This document shows, in pieces, positions 24,501 through 39,500 of a stretch of 64,000 bases of DNA. The notes under the pieces are model-generated. The model did not search any database and had not been told where the DNA came from. It saw only the letters and a list, made by a program, of their open reading frames with translations. The stretch comes from Vitrella brassicaformis. Its lineage: Eukaryota > Sar > Vitrellaceae. The translations under genes were made by a program, and so were the position numbers. The stretch covers positions 190,772-254,771 of the forward strand of contig CDMY01000255.1 of assembly GCA_001179505.1 (NCBI GenBank), in the 5' to 3' direction. How positions within the stretch are numbered: the first letter of the stretch is position 1; the number at the start of each line of letters is the position of its first letter.

Positions 24501-27500
24501 GGGACCAGCACACACTCAATTGTCGTGTTGCTGGTCTGCACAGCCGGCAAGACCTCGAGGGCGCTGTAAGGTCCGCCCACCTTGGTCAGCAATCCCGTGC
24601 GGTCGACCATGCAGACGGGGGCCACGTCGATGTGGATGGTGGAGTTGCCGCCCTCCAGAGTGACGAGACTTGGGGTGCTGATGGACACCTTCGCTGACGT
24701 GGGCTGCACTCCGACAACCGGGGCACTGATGGCTGTGACGACGCTCCTCGCATGAGTGGGTGAGAGAGCAGTATCCGACAGCCCTATTTGGACAAAGCCC
24801 CGTTCAGCCACGAGCGTCGCCGTTGCTGTGTGGTCGAGCATTGCGAGAGGGCAGAAGACCTCGTTGCTGCTCACATACGTGGCGGGCACACTCCCAAGCA
24901 GCAACGACGATGCGTATGATCGCACGTAGCAGCGCAGAGGGTGTGTGCCATGGAAGTGGGTGCCCCTCACGCTCAGCGGCATGAGGCTCCGCTCCACAAC
25001 CACAGGCGGATGCGCCACCTCGACCGCTGGGGTCGTGACGAACTTGAAATGTGCGGTAGCGAGCACATGGAGCCACCCGTCGATGATCAGATACAAAGGC
25101 ACCTCGCCCACCGTCACGGGATAGCTGGGAGCGATGCACTCAAACTCCTCGGCAGCGTCAGGGCCCTCAAGGCCGATCCCTGCTTGCAGCACTCGCGTCG
25201 CAACCACGTCAGCCGCATCAGCAAAGCGGCAGTGGACAGTGAGGCCAGCGTCCACCACGGGTGAGAATCGGAAGCCCATAACCGTGACAGTCTGCCCGGT
25301 GGTGTCGGCCGCTGCCACCAGGGGCGAGACGGCCTTGACGAAAGGCATGTCGAGGAAGGTGAAGGGAAGCGACGCCACATGGAGATCGCCAGCCGGGCCC
25401 TCGGGGATGATGGACAGGGTCGTCACACCTGGGGCGTATCGCGGCGTCAGGCACTGCAGCTGGGTCGCACTTAGCCGCTCTGCGGGATGGAGTAGTGCCG
25501 ACCCGAAGTGACACGACAGAAGGCGGTCGTCGGGCAGATAGATGGCCTTCACCAGAACGACAGTGGGGCTCGCCACGGGGGCCCATGCCGGCGAGACCGA
25601 TGCAAGGGAGAGGGCAGGGACCACGGTGATGGTCATTGCCGCCGCGTCTCGCTGAAGGGTGTAGGTCTCATCTTGCATGTGATGCTCCAGGCTGACGTCA
25701 TAGGTTCCCGGCGCAAGGTTGGCTGGCGAGCTGCACGTGACTGATGTCCGGCTCACTGCCGTTGCATACGTCGTTTGCTGGGACGCGTCGATGATGTGGG
25801 TGAATCGACAGGCGATGCTGAAGAGGTCAGCGAAGTCGCCCCCAGTAATCGTGTGCAGCGTGGGGATGCCCTCGTAAGCCTCTCGTGGGCGGATCGTCGC
25901 CGCCATGGCGGCCGTGCCGCCCTCGCCGTACACACGCACTGTCAGCATGGTTTCCCGGTAGGCCCGGCCGCCGTCGAAAGACACCAAGAGAGCCAGGACC
26001 CGCCCGGCATAGCTAGTAGATGACGGCGCGGGGCAGACCACCGAGGTCACTGTGTAGGTCGTTGCAGCTGTCGTCTCAGTGTGGCTGTTGGGGAGCCGGC
26101 CGTCTGTGCTCGTCAGGGCGTCCAGCCTGCCTTCCATCGCCACCCACCCGCACACGACGTCGGCCGCATCGAAGGAGGGCATGCTGCTGTACTTGCCGTG
26201 GATCGTCACGGGCTCACTTAGCGCTACCACACGCGGCAGTGCGTCTTGGAAGAAAGGTGGGGGCTGCAGGGTGAAGGTGCCGGCAGATGTTGCGAAAGCC
26301 GCCCAATCGTCGAAGTCCGTTGGCGTGTCCGGAATGATCGCAGCTGTGACATCAGCCGATGAGGCAGAGAGGGATGTGGGTATGGAAGGGCACAGGAGAC
26401 GACCACTTGCCAGCAGCAAGGCTGGAACGAACGCGTCGAGACCTGCAGAATGAGATAATCCAGAATGAGCCTCGTCTTTGCCCCTCTGTCTTGCTTGTTT
26501 ACCGAGTCCGAATGCACATTTGAGGTTGGGCGCGACGGGCAAGTTGGGCGACACACCCAGCGACACCACCGCCTGCGCACCTCTTGGCACCGAGGGAGGG
26601 TTCACATCTCCCACCTGGAAGGGCGGCACGATCGTCACCGTCAATGACTCTGCCGCATGCCGATCTCCGCCGTCCATCGACACCGTCAGGGCGTACTGCA
26701 CAGACGACGCCGACCCGAAGACCAAGCGGTCAATGGGGAGGCGACACGCCACCTGGTCCGAGTCGAGTAGGTAGGCGTTTGGCGGCCCCTCGTCAATGCT
26801 GGTGCCCCATCGGCATCGCACGTGGAAGGTCGACACGAAATGGCGCCCCTTGACGACCACAATCGGCACCCGGTGGTCCTGGGTCGGCCACGCAACGATA
26901 GGCGGCAACAAAGCCCATGCTTGCGGCAGGTGGGCTGCTGCACGGACGTGTGTGGCGACGAAGCCGCCATCCTGCTGCTCGTTGAAGGTGCCGGACTGCC
27001 TCAGCCGCACACTCAAGCGCACCATCGGCACAGATGGGTCCAAGGCAGTCGACTCCTTCAACGCGAGGAGGGCTGCGGCTGACGCTGTCACCGTGTCTGC
27101 CGGCGTCCATGTGGGCGTCAGCTCGACTGTGACGTGTCCGAATGCGGCGGTGTCTTCAAATCCCACGATAAGGGAGAGAGGCAGGGTGGCCATGTCTCCA
27201 GACTGGGGCGATGCAAAGGTGATGACGATGTCTGGGATGCTGGCCGGGCTGTCCGAAACTGAGGGAAGAGTCAGCACGGCGGGCGTTGTGCTTTGGATGA
27301 CAGCGGGCGCTAGAATGCTGACGAGAGGCAGCTCGGTGTCCGCAATGGCCCCGTCGATGCGCAGAGTCACGTTGGCCGACCAGCCTGTCGTCATATCGCC
27401 AGTCCAGCACTGCAGCGTCTCAGTATCCATCACGAGCACCCCCATGCTGCCGTTAGTCGACATTCCAGGCGGGCTCCCAGTCGGGGGCATCAGCAGACAC

Positions 27501-30500
27501 GTCGTGTCGGCACTGCCCTGGATCGCCACATCCACGCCAGTGCTCTTCAGCGTCAAGGGGAAGCCACGGGTGACGGGGAAGCTCATCGGAATCGCAGAAG
27601 TGACCGCCACGGTCCTGAGCATTTCGATGTCGTACAAGTAGGTGGGCACCTGCAGGCTGTTGGGCGCCAGGCCGAGGAGCCACGTGCCAGGCGGGACGCC
27701 GGAGGGCATCATGCAGGCGACGAGACCCGTACACGCGTCCGCCTCCACAGCTCTGATCCAGTATTCTGTCCCGCCGATAGAATGCCGCAGGTAGCACAAC
27801 ACAGTTGACGAATGGAATCCCGCGCCATCAAATTGCAGCCGCTGTCCTGGCAGGACGTGGTCAAATAGGGGATGGCCCGCCGATGCAGCCCCGGCCAAGA
27901 TGACGGCCTCCGGCTGCAGACGAAGCTGAAAGTGCGTCGGGCTGGCTGCGTCGGTGGCCATCGAGAGCGACAGAGTGGCCCAAAATGACGAGCCTCGGGG
28001 GACCGTGGGCAGGGGTGATGGACACGTCATCGCGTTGGGTGAGGAGACTGATGCAGGCGTCTGCATCTCAATCAGCGGGATGTCGAGAGGGTCCTCTGTC
28101 GGGTCTTGAGCGATCGTCCAGTGGCACTCGGGCGACGCCGCTGCCGTGTCAAAGAAGTGCCCCGACAGCTGCAGCGTCACGACCTGCTCCAAGCTTGCTA
28201 CGATGGGCTCCACCGCTGTGAGGATGGGCGAGCGCACTGTCTCAAGCCGTCCCGGACTCTTGACCACAAGATTGGACTCAGACCGAAGCTCCACGTTGAA
28301 GATGTGCGCCTCGGTGACGGCGGCCGGAAACACGCACGCCACCCGGTCTTGACTGAGGCGGAGGCCGGTCGACCGCACCACTTGTGCCGACGATGAGGTG
28401 GCTGGTGAGGGCAGGAAGAGACACCTGACATCTCTGTCGCGAGGAAACGCCGCCGTCTGTATTTGAAGGGTCTGTTGCATCAGTGGCGAAGTCTTATCCG
28501 ACAGCAAGGCCACCAGGCTAGGCCTCACATTCACCTCCAGGCGGACATCGCTGTCAGCCCCCACCCACCCCTCCAGCACGTTCGACACCTCGACGACGTG
28601 GCTGCCGGGGGCCGTCAGTCCGTCCGGCTCACAGAGCATAGCCGTGCCTGTGATGTGGACCACAGTGCCTTCCATACCCCCGATGCGGCAGCGCACCATG
28701 TGTGAGGGTCGGAAGAGCCCCTCGACGCTGATGGGTGGCGATGCGGCGGACGTCGAGCCAGACGCGTACGTGTGGAGAGGGAAGCCGACTGCCATGACAG
28801 TTGCCGGGGCGACGAAAGTGAATGGGATAGATGTGAGGGAACCATGGAATTGGTCGAGCAGAACCTGTAGCTGACAGGTCACATGCCTTCCCTCGCCCAT
28901 GGCTGAGGTGGGAAGAGGCGGTGAGGTGCAGGACACGCTGCTCGGAGCACCAACACTCAGGGTTGCCGATGTGTCCGCCAGCGTGTAGGGGAAGCTCCTC
29001 TTGAACCCCTGGAGGGCGTCAGTGACACTTCCGACAACGCACTCAGTGAAGCGGCACACAGGCTGCAGCGCCGCCACGATGGCCGCAGAGACGCCGGCAA
29101 GACCCTCCACGGAAATGGTCAAGAGCGTGGGACTGTCCATCGGCACAGGCGAGGGCTCGATTGTCACGAGAGCGAACCTCGGCAGCACCACCAGCTGCAC
29201 ACCTCCACTTGCATCTGTCAGAGCGCTCGCCCAGCTGTTTGCAGGTCTCCCATTGATGGCCCACCTTGCTGTCGCCAATGCCCCTCGCCGCACCTCGATC
29301 GGCTGTGACGGACTGCAGAAGAGCTGCAATGTGCGACTTCCAGCCGAGCTCAGGTCGATACTCATGACGGCGGGGAAGCGCTGCAGCATGTCCGCGACAT
29401 CACACCAGGTGGGGTGGCTGCCGGTGGCGAGGGCTTCACTCGCAGCATCCAGGCGAGACGTGGTTGTCGTGAGAGCCAGAGAGGTCGGCAAGAACGGGTT
29501 GGTCGCCGACGGGCTGCCGTCAGCCGAGACCAACGAGACTCGAGAGGGGAAGAAGAGAGGTATGTCCCCAGTCGTCGACAAGCCGGCGAAAGTGACCGAC
29601 AGGAAGGCGATGGAGTGCTCTACGGGCAGGTGTGAAGGGAAACGGCACAGCAGCTCCGTGTCGGAAATGACAAAGCTCTCCAGCTCAAGTAACCCTGTGG
29701 CCTCATCCATCCACCTCAGTCGGCACACGAGGGCGGCGCGGCCCGCCAATGCTGTGAGACGGGTTTGTGGCGAGAAGGTCACCGTGATGATCGCTGGCTG
29801 ATCGATCGGTGACGGGACGATCACAGGCTCCACTGAGAGGGGCGTGGGTAGATCCGCCGCAAGCAGGAAATATGGTGCCGTGAGGATGCTCCTGGTGTGG
29901 CCGAGGGCCTCCTCATATCCAGCTGGGCTTTTCGCCTGCAGCACCAAGGCCACCTCCGCAACGCTGAAGAACTCATCAACTTGAGCCAGCAGAGCAGTCT
30001 CTTGCGCCAGAGTGCATTCAACGCGTTGCGATGACTGAAGGCGTGTCTCGAGGACCAGCTGGTCGCCGGCAGGAAGCAACACGGGGTCGTTGATTACCGC
30101 AGATGTGTCGCTGTCGGCCGACGACACCATCCTCACCAGAGCACACTCGACAGGCAGCTGTGCGTCTGTTGCGAAGTCCCTCCCTTTCACCACGGCATCT
30201 AAGCCTGACCCACGGATCCACACATCCGGCGTGACCGTCTCCAGTGTGGGCGAAGGCAGCACGTCGATCGCTGTGACATCCACGAGAGGGTTGTCGTCCA
30301 CTCTGAGGAACAGCTTGACTGTCTGGCCTGCCGTCGCGTAGCCGGGACACAGGCAGCTCACGACGGTCGGGCTCTGGTGCACGGCGGGCACTGTGTGGGC
30401 ATCGAGAGGGTCGGGGGACTCCGTGACGAACAGACACGAGAGGTGGTGGCGATGCAACGTGACGCTGTTTCCATCTGCCGATACGATCTGGATCAGCTGG

Positions 30501-33500
30501 AAGGGGCCTCCGAGAGTGAAGCACACCGGCGAAGAGAGCAGGGTGGCCGTTAGTTGAGGTGCCACTGCATACGCCAGAGCATTGGCTGACAGCTGCCCTG
30601 CTGCATTCTGCACATGGACGGACACGGCGGAGAAGAGGTGGCCGATGGCTGGGATGGTGGGAGCATAGCACGCCACACTCGATCCAGACACCGACAAAGG
30701 CGCCACCACCTGCACGCCGTCAAAGACGCACGCCAGGTCTGCCGAGGACCGGAAGCCCGTCCCGCTGACACGAATAAGAGGCCCTCCTGTCTCTCTGCCT
30801 CCCGCCGGCAACACAGACGCCAAGACGGGCGGCGAATGGACGGTCAATTGGTAGTGTTGAGAGACGGCGGGGCTTTCAGTGTCGACCAGCTGCACGAGAC
30901 AGGCCGATCCGTCCAGCTGCGGCTGTGAGATAGACGGGGCGTCGCACCGCAAGTGCTCCGAGTCGACGTAGGTGATGTCACTCGTCACGTGTCTGTAGTC
31001 GTCGAGATTGCCGTCAGGTCCCGGGACAGAGAATCGGCACTTGAGCGTGTCGGTGAAATAGTGACCCCACACATCCAGCTGCTGTACGCGTGTCGCTGCG
31101 GCACCCTGCTGAAGCGGCAGCTCAGGGGGGCTCACCACCAATATGACGGGCGACTCGACAAACGTGAGGCTCAAGCCCGTCGTGTGGAAGGCAGCTCCCA
31201 GCCCGAACGCCACGCTGATGGCGAGGACGCCAGGTCCGGACACCTCAGGCGAGAAGAACCGCACGGCAGTTGAGTTGACGCACAGGGCAGAGGCGGACAC
31301 GGTGGTGAGGTCGACGTGTATGTCGCTCGAGCAGGGAATGTTGACCCCGTGGAGTGTGACGAGACTTGCCGAGGCAACCGGCACCGTCATGGGGGCGAGT
31401 CGGGTGAAGCGGACAGCCTCGTAGCGGTAGAGCGCCACCATTCGTTGGGATGCATCCGTCACCCACTGATCTCCATTTGGCGACACGTCGACTGCACATT
31501 CGGGCTCCAGCTGCTGATCCAGCAGATTATTCGCCGCCAGCGGTGTGTCCTGCTCCCACCAGCACATGGCCACCTGCACGCCAGCGGCGTCACTCGCTGC
31601 CGTCCCCCGCCATATGCCTTGAAGAACCAGGTCATCGGCCAGGCTCCCACTCCTGTCACATCTCAACCGACACAGCGGAGCCGCAGCGGTCCATGAGCCC
31701 GCTCCTGCCAGCGTCATGAGGACGCCGATGCCCTCTCTTGGCACCACAGATGTCCACCCCGTAGCCAGATCAGCAGGCACGACGGGCAAGAACTTCGGCG
31801 ACACGCTGAGGACCTCAATCTGAGACGGCACGAACGTCAAACGGTGGTCTGCGCCGAAGGCCAGCCACTGCTCGGTCACCCCAGCGCGCAGCTGCACCGT
31901 CAGCTCGTCGCCAGCAACCACCTGGTCGGCGGTGTCTCCCGGGGTGTTTGGGGCGCGGGCATGCACTTCCAGCGATGCAGGAAGGGGACACGCCAACTCG
32001 CTGCCGTTGGCATGGAGGTGCTGGCAGGGCATGTCCCTCGTGAAGCCCTCAAGAAAGCCCTTGTCAATGACCTCAACGCTCCGAGACAACCGGACAGCGT
32101 AGCTGGTGGATGGGTCGAAGCCGCCAATGAGACGGATGGACGCGGACTGTCCTGCGACGACGAGGGACGGCCTGATGGCATGGACAGACGGCGGGCGATG
32201 ATACTCAAGGAACACCGACGGTGTGTTCGGCAGCCATGATGCCCCGCCGTCCGGTGAGAGTGTTATCGGGACCTGGAAGGACCAGATGGCGGGTGGGCGG
32301 GGAGGGGGCAGGGGGGCCGTGGCCGACATGGTAGTGCTGTTCAGCACTACTGTGTTCTGCAGCAGCTCGGTACCAGCCTAGAGCACACACCACACACCAC
32401 ACCCACATGCACATGTCATAAATTAAGAGTGAGCTCTGGTTGCTTATGGCATACCCGGATGCGCAGGTCGTGTATTCGAGAGAAGTCGACACCTTTGATG
32501 ATCAGTCTCGTCGCTTGCCCCGGCAGCACAGCTGCAGGCTCAACCGAAGTGATGACGGGCACCACTACAAGTGGCAGGGTAGCGGAAGGACGTGCAGGGG
32601 ACTGCAAACAGTTGGTCGACACCCGGACGTCGACTGCGGCTGAGGCGTCCTCAATGGGGGGCACCACGCATGAGGCCATGAACGGGGAAACCCACCGAAG
32701 GCGGGATGTCGAGAGATTCACCGGCCCCGCTGTCCGGTGCTGCTGGATCTGGCAGCACGCCTCCTCGTGGTTGACAAATCGTGTTCCAGTCAGCGTTAGC
32801 GTCACGCTCATGCTCTGAGGGATCGCTCTTGGCTCCACTCCAGTGACGACAGGGACGGTCGTGAGAGCAAACACACTCGAAGGAGAGCTGAGGGTGAGGA
32901 CAGTGTCGCCTCTCGTCACGACGAGGTCCACAGTCAGCTGCACAGCCGGATAGCTATCAGATGTGATGCTGGCCTCCAGTTGGGATCGCAGCGACCATAG
33001 TTTTGTCACCGCATCGGCACACTCAAATGCATCACCGTCCGCATCCAGCGAGACATCGGTGAAGGCGACGTCGGCGACCGGCCCGTCATGCACCCCATCC
33101 GCCACGCCTGTTCGAGATCGGCACCGCACCTCTCTCAGCCCGCCATTTGCCGCGGCGAACCGCCACGCCTCAGCCAGCTTGCCATCACCGACCTCTCCCG
33201 GGACCACCACCGGATCATTCTGGACGCATAGACGAATGTCGGTCGACGGACAGCTGTCGGGGCAGTACTCGTCATCCAACACAACCAATCGGGGCGACAC
33301 CGCAGTCAGCATCACAAACGGCAAAGTGAGCAGGTCCATCGACACGAGAGCGGGCCCTCGGGAGAGGTAAGGGCTGTAAACACGGAGCTGCGGCAGTCCC
33401 TTCGACGGGAATGAGGGCGGCATCGGGGGGCTCACGCACAGCAGAGACGACGTGTTGACGACCAGGCCCTCCACTGCCCTCTCCACATACTCGCAGGTCC

Positions 33501-36500
33501 CCGATGGGCTGTCGAGCGACGGAAACAGGGCCGTCCAACTGGGCGGGAAGCAGCCAAGACTGGGCAACGTGTACACACACCCATAGCTGGCTCCAGGGTT
33601 CAGACCCGACGCGCCAATGAAGACGGGACATGGGAAGTTCTCGGCGCACAGAGGCCGTGGGGCTGAGGCAGCTGGGATGATGGCTGGTGGTTCGAGCACT
33701 TGGACATCATGATATGTGTCGATCCATTGTCCGCTGAGTTGAAGGTAGAGGGATGAAGGGCCGACCGGCAGTGCTGCCGCACTTGACCACAGGCATCCTA
33801 TCGCCGAAGAGCCAGGCGCGACGGAGTTTGAGTGCACCACAGCGGGCATGGCGGTGGCGGGGAGGGGGATGACCTCTCCGACAGGACCACTCGTTCCCAC
33901 CCTGCACCCGCCCAGGTTGCTGCCGAGCTCCATGGCACCGATCGTCTGCCAGTTCTGCAGGTACACCACCACTCGCACCGACCCAGTCGTCCGGTGCACG
34001 ACCGAAGGCACCACGCTCTCGATCAGAGGCACCTCATAGACTCGCACAGTTGCACCAGCGGGCAGTGGGCTGTGGACGAAGGCTGCCGTTACCTCCTCTG
34101 CGGGCGTGCTGGGGTCATACTCGTCACCACAGGTGAGGAAGAGCTCCATCGGGCCTGACACAAGGCCGCTGGTGACTGGGCAAGACACCACATCAGTCCC
34201 TGACGTCAGTGCTGATGCCGTTGACAGGGATGCAGTGTCATCTGGCATGGGTGACGCAGCCGTCGTGCCGAGGCCCCCGAAGTGACATCGGCAGGTCAGT
34301 CGGTGGACGGGGAAGAGGCCGTCCTTCACCGCCAGCTGCATGTCCGGTCCCGGTGCCGACAGGCCGGCGAAGAGCACATAGGGGGACACAGACGCCAGCC
34401 GTCCAGGTCGGTAGAGATCCACGGACCCCACCACATCTGCGTCGCTGTGCACGGTCCGGCCTCTGTTGGTGCTGCATGGCGTGCTTCCAGAGCAGAGCAC
34501 AAAGGTGAGTCTGGCCCCGTCGAGTAGCCTCTCCGCATCAATTTGCTGGATCTGTGGAGGGATGGCAGTGCACCGAACGGCAGTCTCATTGACCCACATC
34601 GCCCGAGTGGGCAGGGATGGCGGGAGCGAGTCGGCGATCACCTCGGCGGTCTTGGAGAGGGACGTGCTGTCGAGCAGCCACCAGCATTGGTGCTGGAATC
34701 GAGGGGAGAAGCGACCGCCGCGCACCCACACGTGCGATGACGAGTACATCGGGATCACTGCGGGCTTGATCGAGAAGGGCCCGGTGGACGCTTCTTCGAC
34801 GTTGAATGTGAAGGTCCCGAGTGCGATGCCGAATCGCCTGACCCATTCGTCACAGCTGTCGCCCCCTGCCTCTGTCGGTGGACACGCAAGCGGCATCACC
34901 ATCAAGCTGACGTCCAAGTCGCCTTCATCAGGCGGCACCGTGCCGCCAGGCCACACGCATCCCAGCACCGTCTCAAAGTCAGCCACACAAGGCAGCCACT
35001 CGGGCGCGGAGGCGCCTGACGGAGCGTACGTCGGCCGCTGCACTGCTCCGGTCGTCGTGTGCTGGAATCGACTCCACACAGTCACATTGCTCGTGAAACA
35101 ACACCCGCGGAAATGAAAGTCCAATCGTTTGGCCGCCCCATTAGTTGTCTGCAGCTGCACCAGCGACTGAAGGGGGGCGTCAATGAAGATCGGATCAATC
35201 GCCTGGAGTATGGCTCGTGTGGGGATCCATGGGACAAGCGCCGCTGCGTCAGGCTGGACCGACAGCGCCAGCTGGAAGGTCCCCCGCCGTGCTGCAGAGA
35301 TGTCGCACCGGCCGTGGGTCGAGTTGAGTCGATTAGCGAGGGTGATTGAGCCAGGCACCGGGGGCTCGCCTCCATTGGGATCGACAGTGTCGCTGAGTAT
35401 CCACCCGCAGTGCAGGGGATCTCCCCTCAGCCAGGGAGTCGACTGTGCGAAGGTGTCGGCAAGATGGAAGACGACCTCAGCGCTGCTGCCGTCGGCGAGG
35501 ATGACCGGCGGCAGCCACTCCTCCACCTGCGGGTCGTCGTACAGCCACAGGCTGAGTCCCGTGCTGATGGTCTCGTAGCCGTCTTCGTGGAAGGTGAGCG
35601 AGAGAGGGATGGCCTGGAGTAAAAGACAGACACATCGTCCAATCAACTTCCACTCTTCTCTCTCTCTTTCTATTTTACCTACCTGGTTGGTGGGCATCGG
35701 CCCCGCCGCAGTCGTGTAAATGACGTCGGACTCTTTCAGGTTGCACACCACCTCCTCAGCCGATATCATTGTGGCGCCCACCTTCACCGTCATGCCACCC
35801 GCATCCAGCAGACACGCCGCGTACACCACACCCACAGGCATGCCTTCACCTGCCACAATGGCTGAATAGCCACCACGCCGTGAGCCGCTGGCAGGGCTGA
35901 TGGACGTGACGGAGGGCTGCTGGCGCACCCAAAGCGGCAGCAGACCAGACGACGAGAGGTTCGGGAGCGGCCCATGGATGAGCTCGATCGGTGCCGTCGG
36001 CTGTGAGGTGGAGGGGAGAGCGAGGTCCGTCGCAAAGTCGCCTGCAGCAGCAGGTGAGGCCAGGCCGAGGTAGAGACGTGCCGGCGTGCCGCTCTCGATG
36101 CTGCCCAGAGGAAGGACCGACCGCGGTGGAAAGGGGCAGAGGACCGCCACTTGGCTTAACACCAACGATCTCGCACGGTAGGCCACACCAGATGCCACCG
36201 ATGGGGTGTCGAACCACACGCACACGGGGTCTGACTCAGCCCCGATGGGGAGATTGGCGGCATCGACAAACACCGGTGCAACGCTGCCGTCATCCTCTTG
36301 TGCGGAAGTGGGTAGGAAGCGCCATGAAGGCAGCAGCCTCAGTAGAAGAGTCCCGTCTGCTTTCTCGCGGTAGGCGACCTCAACACCATCAGACGTCAGC
36401 CGTCGCCGCACCGGACGAGGGGACTCGGTGACGAGGTCTTCCACAAACAGCACGTCCCCCCACAAGCCCCGAGAGATGCGCTTCTTGGACAGCGGCGGCA

Positions 36501-39500
36501 GCGCACAGGTGAAGTTCAGCAGGTGTGAAGGCCCCACAGGCGACACCTGAGCCGGATACACGTCAATCTTGGCGCCAATAAGGCGGCAGATGGGCGACAA
36601 TGGCTGCTCGCGAATGTTTGCAACGGACACCTCGACTGTGAACCCGCTGTGGCTCCCTGCTGCTGGCATGAGAGACGTCACTTGCGGGGCATCGCCGTAT
36701 ATGAACGCCGTTGCTTCCACGGACTCAATGAGGTTCGCGAACACCCTCAGGGGGGTCGAGAAGGGCGTGGCTGTCGCTGTATCAAGAGCAGGGCAGGTGC
36801 AGTGGATCTCTGAAGTCGCCACGTACTCCCCAGCCACAAAATGCGTCCCAAACTGGCAGCCGAGGTGGGGCGCGTAGGTGAATCCGCTTCCCGTGATGCG
36901 CACCTCCCAACCACCAGCAGAGCTGCACCAGTTGGGCTCCACTGCCTGGACGACGGGGCGGCTGACGAGCGTCATGGATGCCTTATTCGATGACAGCCAC
37001 TGCCGTCCATTGTGAGACACCTGGGGCTGAAAGGAGTCGCCAACTGCTCCGAGAGTCGTTCCCGACGCCGGGTAGCAAAGAACTGCCGTCCACGAGACCC
37101 ACAGCGCCACACCCGGCACATCGGCACCAAAGCGGCATTGGAGTGTCGTCAGGTTGAGGAAGGGGCCGCCGTGGATGGTGACGGGTAGGTTGGTGTCGTA
37201 GATAAGATGAGAAGGCGACACACCTGTTACACGCGCGTTGAGAGGCGGCAATGTGACCATAAGCGGGGGGTTTGTGAAGACCTCTCCTCTGCCGTCCAGG
37301 CTCATATCGACCGTGACAGTGGCCGCCACCCCCTCGAACACGCGCCATCCGTTGTCGCTGAGAAGGGGCAACGCCAACAGAGAGCTGTCCGCCGCCACCA
37401 CAAACGAACACAGGACCTCACCCTGGGAGACGACGGTGATGTTGCTGCTAGTCAGCCTCGGCAAGGCATCGGCAAGATAGCCGTCAGGGAGTGACGACAA
37501 GAAAACGTCTCCTGGGCGCCAGCTGTCGCTCATTGGACTCAGGCGACACGTGAACCCCTGGCTGCCGCTCACGGGGGTCGATGCATTGCCGGGCTCCACA
37601 GCCACAAGCACGGCCAGAAGGAGAGTGTCGTCGGGCAGGATCTCGTACTGATGGACACTCAGACCGGTCGCTCGCGGAACATCGACAATGGTGACATCGA
37701 ATGGGGTGGGGTGAGACTGCTGGCCGTCGATGGACAGGCTTAGAGGAAGAGCCGTGGCAGCGGTGGCGGTGGGCGGGGTGCTGCACATGAGGGTGGTCGT
37801 GTTGACGAACAGGGCGGGAAGCCGCCACTTGCCATCGAACGCGCAAGCCGTGTACGGGGAGGGTGCGAATGACAGACCCGTGAGCATGACGGTCGTCTCA
37901 GATGCCGCCTGCACGAGCAACAAGCAAGCAAAGAAGCAAACAATTTGCAATGAATCGACGACGCCATTCTTTCGTTTGTTCACCGCAATGTTGCGAGGGC
38001 GAACTTCAGTCACAACCGGGACGTCGACATAGTGGAACCTCAGTCTCACATCCTCGCGCCATGTCCACCCTCCGTCTTCAGACAGCCACACGAAAGCCTC
38101 TGTAACGTCGCTGCCCAGCGCAGCCGCAGCAGGTGCGTCGCATCGCCACATTGTGTCATTCAGACGAACGATCGCCGTCACGTACACATCTGCCTCGGGA
38201 CCCTCTCTCTCTGCAAGAGGCGGCACGGTGCGGTCGGTTGCAGTGAAAGCACATCGGAGAGCATCCCCAAGCGAAGCGAGGCCTCTCCCCTCCCACATCA
38301 GAATTCGTGTGCCGCCTGTCTTCGGTCCATAATGTGGCGAATAGGCCACTTCACCGGTCGGCCGTGAGATCCCGAGGGCACCGGCGTGGTAGCCAGCTGA
38401 GGGCCACACAACGGGAACGGCCCTCCACACATCAGTCGTCATAAAGGTGGCATTGCTGACGGTCTCGTCGAATGCGTGGGTGGGATCGTCGCAGGTGACT
38501 CCAGCATGGAATCGGTGCCCTCCCTCCCCGCCACTGGCGATGGGCACTCCAGTGGTCATGTCGCCGAATGAGCATGTGATGGACGTCAGCCCGCCTGCCG
38601 GTGTCCTCTCTTCCGACGAAGTGCCCATTGTCACAATTCCACCCACATTCGTGACGTCTCCACGCTGCATCAGCGACTGCGCATTCGGGACGTCGGCACT
38701 GACCAGCACGCACAGAGGAGACACACAGGTCAGTTCATCGCTCGCTGGTGGGTCCAGGACGAAGGTGGTGCTGTATGACGACCGGTAAGACGCCGCACTG
38801 GGCCCATCAGCCCTCATAAGACGCCCCCCTGCCGGCAGAGCTGGAACAACCGTCGCTGGCTCAAGTAGTACATCGAGCTTCAGTGCATTGCTGGCGGGAT
38901 GGGGCGGGTCGTCGGAATAGACTTCCACATCCCACTGGGACGGCCGGGTGGTCGACAGCACGACGGACGGCAGCTCACACACGAGAGTGTGGTAGTGCAC
39001 CGACAGGGCTAGAACAGAGGCGCTGGTGGCCGCCGTAGTGGTGAGAGTGAACTTGCAGCGCCATGGTACCGACAGAGGAAACGCCGCACCAGAGACCTCT
39101 ATGCGCGCCGGGACCGAAGTTGCGGCAGCTGCACGGATGGTTCGGGGCTTCAAGGCCACGATGTAAGCCGCCATCCCCCCTCCCGTCCCCCCAAGTCCGC
39201 CCAGCCACCGCACCGAATGTTCAAACGTGTCAGAAACGACAGTTGTCGTCGCAGTTTGAGGCCCCACTCCTCTGAGCACCGTCCCTGGCTGGCCGGCCGA
39301 CCATGCGAGCAGGACTGGCAGACGCGCGGAAGATTTGAGAGCGGCCGACGCTTGGCCCGTCCGCCATGCGATGGGGATGGGGCAGCGGACGGTCGTGTCG
39401 CTCTCGACGGTTGCGTGCTGCCACTCCGGTGCTGGGTCGGTCCACGCGAAGCCGATGATGCACCACGCGGCTGCCCCAATGGTGGTGGGGAAGTTCTGGC